Positions 42,000 through 50,409 of a stretch of DNA of 64,000 bases are shown here, piece after piece (the first letter of the stretch is position 1; each line of letters begins with the position of its first letter). The translations under genes were made by a program, and so were the position numbers. This stretch comes from a virus: the IMG/VR virus record IMGVR_UViG_3300027996_002186, positions 124,001-188,000 of that record; one strand, written 5' to 3'. A model generated the notes under the pieces. That model ran no database searches, had not been told where the DNA came from, and saw nothing but the letters and a program-made list of their open reading frames with translations.

Positions 42000-43082
42000 A
42001 TGAGAACTAGACGAAAATTTATTAAACTAACAAAGTTTACATATCCATATGGAACCGAAAATCAATTAAAAAAATTCTTACCGAAGGGATATACAGAAGA
42101 TGAGCATGGTAATTTCTATTTGAAGATTGGTGATAAACCATCTACTATGTTTACTTGTCACCTTGATACGGCTTGTGCTGAACAAGAAAGAGTTAATCAT
42201 GTATTTCGTGGTAAGTTTGTTGGTACTGATGGGACTACAATTTTAGGAGCTGATGATAAAGCCGGAATGGTTATTATCTTATCACTTATCGAAAAAAAAG
42301 TACCTGGACTTTATTACTTCTTTATTGGAGAGGAAGTTGGGTGTATTGGTTCAAACGCACTTTCCGGAACTTGGTTAAAAACTGAATTCTCTGAATACAT
42401 TACAAAATGTGTATCTTTTGATAGAAGAGGTACTACTTCTGTTATTACAGAACAATTGTATGGTAGATGTGCGTCTGATGAATTCGCAACTGAACTTTCA
42501 CTTAGATTAAATAATGTTGGTAAATTTAATTTCTCACCTGATGATACTGGAGTTCTAACAGACTCAATTAACTTTATGGATTTTGTACCGGAGTGTACTA
42601 ATATATCTGTTGGTTATTATAATGAACATGGTGGTGATGAAATCCAAGATTTGGATTTCTTGAAGAAATTAAGTAAAGCTGTTTGTGAAATTGATTGGGA
42701 AACACTTCCAATTAAAAGAGATCCAATATCTGATTTTGATGATGATGATGATGATTTACATGAGTATGAAGAAGATGGTAAATTCTCAACAGAGTTCTAT
42801 TCATACTTTAAGAGTAAAGAAGATGTGAAGAAAATGTATATATCTATTAATCATATAGAATCCGAAAAAGCTGAAATACGCAATTGGTTATATGTGAGTG
42901 GTTCTTATCCTGGATTTACTGATATTTTATGGAATGGCCATAAATTAAGAGTTAAAATTAATGATGATATAGAAGTTGTTGGTGATAGAATTGAGTTAAT
43001 TGATTTGATGCCGGAATTAGGATCTGTTCCTAAAAGTCAATTAAGTGCTAGTGTTAAAAAATATAGAAGTATTGTGATGTAA
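42000..43082 (+). CDS. M20/M28-type zinc metallopeptidase, second paralogue
   Basis: The 360-residue paralogue of the 16225 protein keeps every ligand motif: TCHLDTAC, ILGADDKAGM, FFIGEEVGCIGSN, SFDRRG and NEHGG. It lacks the extra N-terminal domain of the other copy but has an acidic linker (DFDDDDDDLHEYEED) and a different C-terminal domain of about 100 residues. Both have the same order of conserved blocks, so duplication within a phage lineage is likely. Two such peptidases in one phage genome is unusual. The substrate is unknown. Confidence 0.8.
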   Translation: MRTRRKFIKLTKFTYPYGTENQLKKFLPKGYTEDEHGNFYLKIGDKPSTMFTCHLDTACAEQERVNHVFRGKFVGTDGTTILGADDKAGMVIILSLIEKKVPGLYYFFIGEEVGCIGSNALSGTWLKTEFSEYITKCVSFDRRGTTSVITEQLYGRCASDEFATELSLRLNNVGKFNFSPDDTGVLTDSINFMDFVPECTNISVGYYNEHGGDEIQDLDFLKKLSKAVCEIDWETLPIKRDPISDFDDDDDDLHEYEEDGKFSTEFYSYFKSKEDVKKMYISINHIESEKAEIRNWLYVSGSYPGFTDILWNGHKLRVKINDDIEVVGDRIELIDLMPELGSVPKSQLSASVKKYRSIVM

Positions 43083-43607
43083 TCAGATTCTTTTATCTGG
43101 ACTTACAAAATCATTATAGGTGTCTGCCTTTACAACGAGGTAGGCATCTTCTAGTTCATACCAATTTCCTTCATCCACATCATCACCTCCTAATCCTCTA
43201 TTAGCAACATCATCAGTAAAAACTTTGAACTTATAAATTGAATAACCACCATCAAAATAAACAGCGATAACTTCATCACCGTCCTTAACAGAATCTCTTT
43301 CATCAGAAAGTTCTTTTAATTCATTAACATCAATTTCACTTGATCTTATTTTTTTGAAATCTTTTCCTAGATTTTGATGAACTTGTTTAGATATTAACTT
43401 AGCCATTTTCTCTTGAAGGTCACCCAATTCAAATGATTGTCCTGGTGTTATATCTCCTGATACTGTATCAAATTCTCCGTGTATATCAAAAAATAAATCA
43501 TTAATTTTATCTTCTAATAAATCTAATGTATATTTATAAATATCATCCTCTGTATGAGAAACCTTTTCAAAAGACTCAGTTATATATTCTGACCATTTTT
43601 TAATCAT
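43083..43607 (-). CDS. Protein with capsid-targeting-like leader
   Basis: 174 residues beginning MIKKWSEYITESFEK; leader with I-T-E/S. The rest is acidic with a beta-rich C-terminal half (EVIAVYFDGGYSIYKFKVF), no known family. Its ATG overlaps the TGA of the upstream 50-residue gene. Confidence 0.6.
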   Translation of the reverse strand: MIKKWSEYITESFEKVSHTEDDIYKYTLDLLEDKINDLFFDIHGEFDTVSGDITPGQSFELGDLQEKMAKLISKQVHQNLGKDFKKIRSSEIDVNELKELSDERDSVKDGDEVIAVYFDGGYSIYKFKVFTDDVANRGLGGDDVDEGNWYELEDAYLVVKADTYNDFVSPDKRI

Positions 43608-43756
43608 AATTTAGGGGTTTTATATTCTGGTTTATTTGCTATTATTAACATCTGTCCAGTTGTTAACTCATTATAATTCCAACCATTCTTTTTACAAAAG
43701 CCTATTATAAACCTCTCTCTTAGTATCGATTTTCCTTTATTTGCTTTCTTTTTCAT
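43604..43756 (-). CDS. Hypothetical 50-residue basic protein
   Basis: ATG at 43756; sequence begins MKKKANKGKSILRERFI and contains KKNGWNYNELTTGQMLII. The TGA overlaps the next ATG (ATGA), supporting translation. The helical layout could be DNA-binding but no family is assigned. Confidence 0.5.
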   Translation of the reverse strand: MKKKANKGKSILRERFIIGFCKKNGWNYNELTTGQMLIIANKPEYKTPKL

Positions 43757-43758
43757 AA

Positions 43759-44166
43759 TTAAATTAAAAATATATATATGAACACTTGTAAAGAAACACC
43801 AAATAAAACCATTGGTGTTTTCTTTTTATCTTGTTCTGAAGGTGGTAAATGCACATGTGTCTCTGTTATTGAATTTTTATCCAATTTTTTAATTGTTTGT
43901 TCAAATATTATTCTATGAAAATACTTGAACATAAAAATTTGTGCTATTATAAATGGTATTGATACCCATCCAATTGTATATGTTAATAATGTCCCAGTCG
44001 TTAATAACACTAAAAATCTTTGAATATTGAATATTTTTTTAGCACAAAATTCAGAACTCCTTTTATTTTTACTCTTGATATGTTCAAAAAAACCTTCCCG
44101 TAAACCTTCCGACATAGAATAAAGTATCCAGATTAAGTTTGTTATTGTTATTGCTATAAAATCCAT
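43759..44166 (-). CDS. Small membrane protein
   Basis: 135 residues with hydrophobic segments at about residues 3-18, 50-66, 68-83 and 119-135 and a charged loop between. No recognised family. It lies just upstream of the 50-residue gene on the same strand. Confidence 0.5.
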   Translation of the reverse strand: MDFIAITITNLIWILYSMSEGLREGFFEHIKSKNKRSSEFCAKKIFNIQRFLVLLTTGTLLTYTIGWVSIPFIIAQIFMFKYFHRIIFEQTIKKLDKNSITETHVHLPPSEQDKKKTPMVLFGVSLQVFIYIFLI

Positions 44167-44221
44167 ACTTATAAACTTCTGCTTTTTTGTATATATTAAA
44201 TATAATAACTATATTTGTTGT

Positions 44222-44680
44222 ATGTTTGAAATAAAAGGTAAAATAGTATTCGATCCAATCGATAAAACTAAGAAGCACTCTAAGCAGTCTTCCTGGAAGA
44301 AAGTCGTTATGATCGAGTTCAAGGATGATACTTGGTCTTACTATTCTTGGTTTTTAAAAAAAAGATTTGGACTAGTCTTGAATAAACCACTTCGAGGAAC
44401 CCACTTTACTATTATTAACGATATTGTTGATGATGTAATATACAAACAAGCTAAGAAAATGTTTGATGGTACTGAAATAACAATTCAATACGATCCAACA
44501 AATATACGTTCTAATGATAAAGGTCACTGGTGGATAAAGGCTTATTCTGATGATGCTATAAATATAAGAAGTGTTATGGGATTGGGTGATCCTTATTTCG
44601 GTTTCCACATTACTATGGGATTAGCTACTAACACACAATTAGAACACTCTAAATATATTAAACAATATTTGAGATTGTAA
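44222..44680 (+). CDS. 2H phosphoesterase, Acb1 (T4 57B)-like anti-CBASS candidate
   Basis: 152 residues, the same length as T4 57B/Acb1. It carries the two H-x-T motifs of 2H phosphoesterases: HFT at 61-63 (in KPLRGTHFTIIND) and HIT at 129-131 (in DPYFGFHITMG). The conserved blocks SSWKKVVMIEF, GHWWIKA and EHSKYI also fit this family as I recall it. Acb1 cleaves cyclic di- and trinucleotides that activate CBASS defence. Both catalytic motifs are intact. The alternative is another 2H enzyme such as a 2',5'-phosphodiesterase or RNA-repair cyclic phosphodiesterase. Confidence 0.7.
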   Translation: MFEIKGKIVFDPIDKTKKHSKQSSWKKVVMIEFKDDTWSYYSWFLKKRFGLVLNKPLRGTHFTIINDIVDDVIYKQAKKMFDGTEITIQYDPTNIRSNDKGHWWIKAYSDDAINIRSVMGLGDPYFGFHITMGLATNTQLEHSKYIKQYLRL

Positions 44681-44709
44681 ACTAAAATAATAATACCACT
44701 ATAATCTAT

Positions 44710-45186
44710 GTGGTTAATAATCTAAGAAATATAATTATTGGTGATACCAATGTAGGAAAATCTACTTATTTGTATCAAATAGCAAACACATTAAATAAAT
44801 GTGGGTATTCGGTATGCCTTATTGATGGTGATGGGTCTGGTATATCAAACCCTATTGATAATGATGTTATAAACCTTGTGAATAAGAATGATGTTAGGTT
44901 ATTTAAGATGGTAAATAATATTGATGATATTGATGTTATTTTAATTGATGATATTGGATATTTATCTTCTGAGTGTATATCTGAGGTTTCTGATAGTAAA
45001 AAGGTTATTATATCAATTTGTTTCAAGGACTGGGGATCCAAACTGAATAAGTTTGTTGAAAAAAGTGAAATATTTAAATTGACTAAGACAACAATTGAGT
45101 ATAATAATTCTATTATAGATAGAAATGGATATTTATTACAATCAATAAGAGAAACAAAACTAAAATACTTATTAAATGAAAAATAG
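44710..45186 (+). CDS. P-loop NTPase of unknown role
   Basis: The 158-residue protein (GTG start) has a Walker A GDTNVGKST at residues 11-19, a Walker-B-like VILIDDIGYLSS and a short RecA-like core. Function is not assignable. It overlaps thymidylate synthase by 11 bases, so expression is coupled, and a nucleotide-metabolism role is possible but unproven. Confidence 0.6.
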   Translation: MVNNLRNIIIGDTNVGKSTYLYQIANTLNKCGYSVCLIDGDGSGISNPIDNDVINLVNKNDVRLFKMVNNIDDIDVILIDDIGYLSSECISEVSDSKKVIISICFKDWGSKLNKFVEKSEIFKLTKTTIEYNNSIIDRNGYLLQSIRETKLKYLLNEK

Positions 45187-46234
45187 TGTGGATAAACAGT
45201 ATATAGATTTTCTAAAATATATACTTGAAAATGGTGAATTAAAAGAAGATAGAACCGGAACCGGAACCATTTCAATATTTGATTATTCAATGACATTTGA
45301 TATGTCAGAGGGTTTTCCGTTATTAACTTCTAAGAAAGTTTTTACAAAAGCTGTAATACACGAGCTAATATGGTTTTTGAGAGGTGATACAAATATAAAA
45401 TATCTTGTCGATAATGGTGTTAATATTTGGAATGGTGATGCCTTTAAGAATTATATGAAGAATTCTAGTGAATTTAAGGGTGATTGGCCAGATACTATGA
45501 TTGATTTTATTGATAGGGTTAAATCTGATGGTGAATTTGCTAAGAAATGGGGAGATTTAGGCCCTGTTTATGGTAAACAATGGAGAAACTGGAAAGGTTA
45601 TAAGAAAGTTGTTAATGGTTGGGAACATAATTCTCCTTCTAGTTGGAAGGACGTTCCTCAGGTAGACCAAATAGCCGATTTAATAAGAGACCTTAAAAAT
45701 AATCCAGATTCTAGAAGGCTTATGGTCAGTGCTTGGAATCCTGGAGAGCTTGATAAGATGGTTTTACCACCTTGTCATTATGGGTTTCAGTGTTATACTA
45801 ATAAAATGACACACGATGAAAGAAGGGAATGGTGGTGTTCGTCAATAAATAAGTCTTTAATATATTCACAGGATATGACTGATGATATGTTAGATGATAG
45901 AGAAGTACCTAGAAAAAAATTGAGTCTTAAATGGAATCAAAGATCAGTGGATTCATTTTTAGGATTACCATTTAATATAGCATCATATGGTATATTATTA
46001 CACCTTTTAGCTAGAGAGGTTAATATGGTTCCAAATCAATTAAAGTTTTCTGGTGGTGATTGTCATATATATACTAACCATGTTGATCAAGTAAAACAAC
46101 AATTAACAAGAGAAACATTTGGTTTGTGTAAAATAGAATTAAATAACATTTCGATAGATAATTTATATTTTGATAATATCAAGATTATTAATTATGAATC
46201 ATCTGGTGTTATAAAAGCACCTTTATCAAACTAA
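45176..46234 (+). CDS. thyA: Thymidylate synthase (ThyA type)
   Basis: Converts dUMP to dTMP with methylene-tetrahydrofolate. Motifs: EDRTGTGTISIFDYSMTFDM, LLTSKKVF, ELIWFLRGDTN, PVYGKQWRNW, RRLMVSAWNPGEL, catalytic Cys in LPPCHYGFQCY, FLGLPFNIASYG with the Asn that marks dUMP rather than dCMP use, and HIYTNHVDQVK. At 352 residues it is longer than E. coli ThyA (264). The extra length lies mostly between LVDNGVNIWNGDAF and GPVYG and between FQCY and LSLKWNQRS. It belongs with NrdA and gp41 as part of the DNA-synthesis set. Confidence 0.95.
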   Translation: MKNSVDKQYIDFLKYILENGELKEDRTGTGTISIFDYSMTFDMSEGFPLLTSKKVFTKAVIHELIWFLRGDTNIKYLVDNGVNIWNGDAFKNYMKNSSEFKGDWPDTMIDFIDRVKSDGEFAKKWGDLGPVYGKQWRNWKGYKKVVNGWEHNSPSSWKDVPQVDQIADLIRDLKNNPDSRRLMVSAWNPGELDKMVLPPCHYGFQCYTNKMTHDERREWWCSSINKSLIYSQDMTDDMLDDREVPRKKLSLKWNQRSVDSFLGLPFNIASYGILLHLLAREVNMVPNQLKFSGGDCHIYTNHVDQVKQQLTRETFGLCKIELNNISIDNLYFDNIKIINYESSGVIKAPLSN

Positions 46235-46279
46235 TTTATTATTAATAGATGGGTTTAAAAATTAAAATTAAAAATATAA

Positions 46280-46774
46280 ATGAGTAATTTAGCAAAACAA
46301 TATGAATATTTAGAAAAACTTGTTGAACAGGTTAAAGATATGGATACTGATGAATTATCAGATGAGGTGGATAATGAATCTTCTACTAAGGTAATTGAAG
46401 AACAAAAGATATTTTTTTGGATTAGACTTTATTTAAGTGAGGAAGATCCTAATGTTAAAGTTGGTGATGATATCACAATAGAATGGGTACATACGGGTGA
46501 GAAGTTAAAAACTAAATTTGCTGCTTATGGTAAAGAAGGTGTTAATAAAGACCAAGGTGATGAAATGACAAATTATAACCCAGAAGATGATAAAAGAATA
46601 CTTTGTTTGATGATAGATACTAAAATGATTAACTTCAATGATGATTTACCTTTTATAAGAACATTATTTAAGACTGGTTATCATTATGAGTATCAATTAG
46701 TGAAAAGAAATGATTTAACATTTACTAATGATAGAAGTGGTATTATGTTGGATTATTTTGATTGTGATTTTTAA
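46280..46774 (+). CDS. Hypothetical 164-residue protein
   Basis: An N-terminal acidic helix (LVEQVKDMDTDELSDEVD) followed by a beta-rich domain with FFWIRLYLSEEDPNVKVGDD. No recognised family. It lies in a rightward stretch between thymidylate synthase and a leader-bearing small gene. Confidence 0.55.
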   Translation: MSNLAKQYEYLEKLVEQVKDMDTDELSDEVDNESSTKVIEEQKIFFWIRLYLSEEDPNVKVGDDITIEWVHTGEKLKTKFAAYGKEGVNKDQGDEMTNYNPEDDKRILCLMIDTKMINFNDDLPFIRTLFKTGYHYEYQLVKRNDLTFTNDRSGIMLDYFDCDF

Positions 46775-46849
46775 TAAAAGTGTATTTCATACTTTATATA
46801 TACTTTAATTAATTATATCCCGAAATATCAAGGAAACGAGTTTTTGGAT

Positions 46850-46860
46850 ATAATATATAC
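46850..46860 (+). promoter_or_regulatory. TATATA-type promoter box
   Basis: ATAATATATAC, 23 bases before the ATG at 46884. Confidence 0.4.
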
Positions 46861-46883
46861 AGTATAAAAAATTATATTTTAAT

Positions 46884-47279
46884 ATGAAATATTTAAAGAC
46901 GTTTGAAAATTACTCTCCAGTAAATGAAGAGGAAGAAGGAATAAGAAAGTTCTTTACTGGTCATGACAGTAGTGATGATAGAGATAAGGCTATGGTAGCT
47001 TTCAATAAAGCTTTAGATGATGCTGAAGAAGCTGCAAATAAAAATCCAAAGGGTTATTCGTTTAACAGAGAACGTTTAGAAAAAGAAGCTAGTGAAAATA
47101 ACTATAAAGGTGGATTAAGAATCCAAAGAGGTGGTAGAAAAGACAGATCACCCGGTCAAGCATCCGCTAATTCGAGTAGAATGTACGTTGTTTATGACGA
47201 TGGTGTTACTGGATTTGTAGATGTGTTTGTAAAACCAGCAGCTGCTAATAGAAAAGATAGTGGATTTAATAGACCATAA
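46884..47279 (+). CDS. Protein with capsid-targeting-like leader
   Basis: 131 residues beginning MKYLKTFENYSPVNEEE, leader variant with F-E-N and a nearby VNE. The remainder is charged, with RNA/DNA-binding-like basic patches (RIQRGGRKDRSPG) and a C-terminal YVVYDDGVTGFVDVFV strand pair. No known family. A strong bidirectional terminator follows. Confidence 0.6.
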   Translation: MKYLKTFENYSPVNEEEEGIRKFFTGHDSSDDRDKAMVAFNKALDDAEEAANKNPKGYSFNRERLEKEASENNYKGGLRIQRGGRKDRSPGQASANSSRMYVVYDDGVTGFVDVFVKPAAANRKDSGFNRP

Positions 47280-47300
47280 TTCATAAGGAGTTAAATAAAT

Positions 47301-47330
47301 AAAAAAAGGGACTTTTGAGTCCCTTTTTTT
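47301..47330. terminator. Bidirectional terminator
   Basis: AAAAAAAGGGAC, loop TTTTGA, GTCCCTTTTTTT; a perfect symmetric hairpin between converging genes. Confidence 0.9.
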
Positions 47331-47339
47331 ATGCCTTTT

Positions 47340-47756
47340 TTATGATGCTGTTGATGATAAAATATTTTTATCAATTTTATCTAGTGAGTCCATACCAGTT
47401 TCATTAATCTTATCAAGTATATCATCAATCGAAGTCGTTTCTACTCGAAAATCTTCAAATAGGTAAGGTGTTAATTTCTCTACTTCTGGATATTTTTTTT
47501 GTGTCTTACCCTTAATAACCGAATCAGTTACATCAAGAACATCAAATTCAAATCCGTATTTTGTGAAAATATTAGCAAATGTATCAACTTTATAATCATT
47601 TAGTCTAATAAAGACATCATCATTTTCTGTGAATCCTACATATTTTACATCCTCAGGATTTAAACAATTAGTAAAGTCATTATATATTGGGTGTTTTACA
47701 TCCTCAATATCGACAAGTTTCGTGAATTTTAGTAAGTAAATTTTGTTAGCTTTCAT
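47340..47756 (-). CDS. Hypothetical 138-residue protein
   Basis: Soluble alpha/beta protein starting MKANKIYLLKF. No recognised motif. The 197 bases upstream, before the DNA polymerase gene, are AT-rich with several TATATA-like boxes and no gene. Confidence 0.55.
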   Translation of the reverse strand: MKANKIYLLKFTKLVDIEDVKHPIYNDFTNCLNPEDVKYVGFTENDDVFIRLNDYKVDTFANIFTKYGFEFDVLDVTDSVIKGKTQKKYPEVEKLTPYLFEDFRVETTSIDDILDKINETGMDSLDKIDKNILSSTAS

Positions 47757-47953
47757 AATAGTGGTTTTAATGAATATCTTAATTGATATACTACAATATA
47801 CGAATAATATATCAATTAACCTAATTTTTAGTAAGTTATTTTTAATATAATTACTTTATATATTGTCTAATAAATATACACATATTATTTCGATAAACAA
47901 AACATTTCATAACTTTTCTCTATAAATTATCTATAATAAATTAAAATAAGAAT

Positions 47954-49492
47954 ATGTTAGTCGAAACTCAATATTTAACACATAGTAAAAAATTAGTAGT
48001 AAGTTACGTTGATAAGACGGGCGATATAAAATTAAAATATTATAATTGGGATAATCCAATGAAATATGTTTCTTGTGAAGATACTGATAAGCAAAAGCAT
48101 CCAAAGTTTAAATCTTGGGATGGTAAGAATGTTAAGCAAATAGAGGTTAATCACCCAGATAGATATGCTGTTTATGAATTCTTAGATGGTTTACCAGAGA
48201 GTGAGAGAGAAGAAATATTCGAATTTAATTTACCTAAAATATACTTTATTGATATTGAGACAGAAATTGTTGATGGCTTTCCAGAAGCTGCTGATATTTA
48301 TAAGGAGGATGCTGATGGTAATAATATCCTTATAAAGGAGGGAGCTTGTACTAGAGTATTATCTATATCGATAGTTTATGATGATAAAATCATTCTATTG
48401 GGATTAAAGGATATGCCGGAAGATATGCAGGAAAGAATAATAACAAATACCAATGAATATTTCAAAGATGTTGGTGGTGTAGAGTATAAATTTAAGTATG
48501 TCAAATATGAAGATGAGTTTGATATGTTATATGCTTTCTTTCATAAGATGGTTCCTAAGATGCCACTACTAACTGGTTGGAATTTCCTTAAATATGATTG
48601 GTTGTATTTAGTTAACCGTTGTAAAAAGATATCAAAATGGGTAAATGGTAAAGAATATACCATAAATCCAAATGTTTCATCTTTAACAAAAAGATTAAAT
48701 AAGAAATGGGGTACTGAATATGAAGTTCCTGCTCATAGGATGATTTTTGATTATATGCAGTTGTATGAGATATGTGATACATCTATTAAAGTAAAGGAAT
48801 CATCATCTTTAGATTTCGTTTCGAGTAAATTAGTTGGTGTTGAAAAGATTAAATACACTGGGTCGTTACAGAAGCTATATGAGGATGACTTTGAAACATT
48901 TATGTATTATAATGCTGTCGATTCTGTATTGGTACAAAAAATACATGATTCAAGAAATTATATCTCTATTATTTATGCGATTTCTTCATTGTCTAAAATC
49001 AGAATAGTTGATGTTGTTTCTCAAATGAATAATGCTCTTGGTTCATTAGCTATTACAGAAGGCGTTTTGAGAAACAGATTTCGTGAAATGGATAACATAG
49101 TATTATTCAAAGAAGAAAAGGGTGATGCTGAATCCACAATCGCCGGCGGATGGGTTAAGGATCCTGTCGTGGGTATGAATGAGTGGGTTGTGTGTTACGA
49201 TTTTGCTTCCTTGTATCCAACTACACAAAGGCAATTTTATATATCACCAGAGAACTTTGTGGGTATCCAAGATAAAGAGGATAAGGCTAAGTGTGCTAAT
49301 GGTAGACCGATTGAAGATAATATGGTCGTCTGTGTAAACGGTAGTGTTTTTGAAAAAAGATTATCACCTACACTTAGGATGTTGGAGGATGTTTATGGTG
49401 ATAGAAAGAAGAATAAGAAAATAATGATGGTTAAGAAAGAAGAACGTAAAGATATTCTTGATCAAATAGCTGAATTAGAAGGAGAGATATAA
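47954..49492 (+). CDS. gp43: N-terminal part of a split family-B DNA polymerase (gp43-like)
   Basis: Replicative polymerase of the T4 gp43 type, ending prematurely. The 512 residues hold the exonuclease domain (FIDIETEIVDGF near 95 with Exo I D-x-E, GWNFLKYDWLYLVNR for Exo II, YNAVDSVLV for Exo III) and palm motif A (YDFASLYPT at about 415). Motif B (K-x-x-x-N-x-x-Y-G) and motif C (Y-G-D-T-D) are absent; the frame stops after a Lys-rich fingers-type helix. The next gene, 4 bases away, is on the other strand. The rest of the polymerase is therefore encoded elsewhere, outside this window, as in some T4-like phages with separate gp43A and gp43B, or the gene is broken. Confidence 0.85.
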   Translation: MLVETQYLTHSKKLVVSYVDKTGDIKLKYYNWDNPMKYVSCEDTDKQKHPKFKSWDGKNVKQIEVNHPDRYAVYEFLDGLPESEREEIFEFNLPKIYFIDIETEIVDGFPEAADIYKEDADGNNILIKEGACTRVLSISIVYDDKIILLGLKDMPEDMQERIITNTNEYFKDVGGVEYKFKYVKYEDEFDMLYAFFHKMVPKMPLLTGWNFLKYDWLYLVNRCKKISKWVNGKEYTINPNVSSLTKRLNKKWGTEYEVPAHRMIFDYMQLYEICDTSIKVKESSSLDFVSSKLVGVEKIKYTGSLQKLYEDDFETFMYYNAVDSVLVQKIHDSRNYISIIYAISSLSKIRIVDVVSQMNNALGSLAITEGVLRNRFREMDNIVLFKEEKGDAESTIAGGWVKDPVVGMNEWVVCYDFASLYPTTQRQFYISPENFVGIQDKEDKAKCANGRPIEDNMVVCVNGSVFEKRLSPTLRMLEDVYGDRKKNKKIMMVKKEERKDILDQIAELEGEI

Positions 49493-49496
49493 TTAA

Positions 49497-50135
49497 TTAC
49501 TTGACCTTAATAGGTTCCCAATTTAAATTTGGAAGTCTTTCTTTTATAACCTTAGTTGCTTTTCTTAAAAATTTTGAATTATCATCATAGAATATAACTT
49601 TATTAACACCAGTTTCTTTAACAAGTTCAACTATTTTGTGACCTTTCCACTCACCCGCATTTTTTATTCTGGTTGGTAACATATGTAATCCATATTTTGG
49701 ATATTCAATTCCTAACTTTGATAAAACGGATATTAACTTTTCTTTTATTACTTCTGGTCTAGCTGTTACTATACATTTATTATCCACCTTATTATATAGG
49801 TCAATTAGTGGTTTTAATTCTGTTGGTAAACTCTCATCTGTTTGTGAAAATATATTTGGAGTTACTAGATATAATCTAGATTTTTTTCTAACCCAGTTTC
49901 CAAATTCTTTATATCTATATGTTGGGTCGTCAAGATATATGCGACCATTTTCCCATTTTAAATCTTCGATTTTACAACCTGATCTTCTAATAGAAATATC
50001 TAATAGGTCTTTGACTGAATAACTCTCCTTTAAGTATTTTAGAGCTAGTTCCTCAAAACTAGGAGTCTCTACTAATGTATCATCAAAATCAAATACATAT
50101 AAGGTATCATATTCTTCAAATCTGTTAATCCTCAT
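49497..50135 (-). CDS. HAD-superfamily phosphatase-like protein with leader-like N-terminus
   Basis: 212 residues. HAD motif I is LYVFDFDDTLVETP at residues 12-25 (D-x-D-x-T), motif II CIVTARP near 140 and motif IV-like KVIFYDDNSKF near 185. It is like phage HAD proteins proposed for nucleotide or RNA-end repair. The sequence before motif I, MRINRFEEYD, resembles the shared capsid-targeting-like leader. The substrate is not predictable. It converges on the gp43 fragment with only 4 bases between stops. Confidence 0.75.
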   Translation of the reverse strand: MRINRFEEYDTLYVFDFDDTLVETPSFEELALKYLKESYSVKDLLDISIRRSGCKIEDLKWENGRIYLDDPTYRYKEFGNWVRKKSRLYLVTPNIFSQTDESLPTELKPLIDLYNKVDNKCIVTARPEVIKEKLISVLSKLGIEYPKYGLHMLPTRIKNAGEWKGHKIVELVKETGVNKVIFYDDNSKFLRKATKVIKERLPNLNWEPIKVK

Positions 50136-50304
50136 AAAGAACTTCGTTAATTATATCCGAAAGCATATCACCAAACATAAATATACATTTATTATAAACG
50201 ATTTTATCATCAGTCTCTCCTAGACCAATCAAATTTTCGATATATATTTCAATGTCTTCTTTTGTTGTGTAAGTTCCGAATTCGTCATAAAAGTGCGGTA
50301 TCAT
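50125..50304 (-). CDS. Hypothetical 59-residue acidic protein
   Basis: ATG at 50304 begins MIPHFYDEFGTYTTKED; the TAA overlaps the start of the HAD gene. The length is just below common cut-offs but composition and coupling favour a real gene. No family recognised. Confidence 0.5.
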   Translation of the reverse strand: MIPHFYDEFGTYTTKEDIEIYIENLIGLGETDDKIVYNKCIFMFGDMLSDIINEVLYED

Positions 50305-50409
50305 AAAATATTTAGGTGTTTTCTTATATATTTATATTACTTCTTAAAAAAGTACATTTTACAACTAAAGTCTAAAAAAAGATATAATTTTTATAAAATA
50401 AATTATTCT

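Noticed and set aside
44775-45296. A 173-residue leftward frame
   Set aside because: It is antisense to the P-loop NTPase and thymidylate synthase genes, whose motifs are clear.
49380-49600. A frameshift that would restore full-length DNA polymerase
   Set aside because: The downstream bases encode a convincing HAD protein on the other strand, and no motif B or C is visible in any frame nearby.
50293-50409. Extended N-terminus of the DinG-type helicase
   Set aside because: The 39 extra residues are Tyr/Lys/Phe-rich, unlike any helicase start, and overlap the leftward 59-residue gene. The ATG at 50410 is better.
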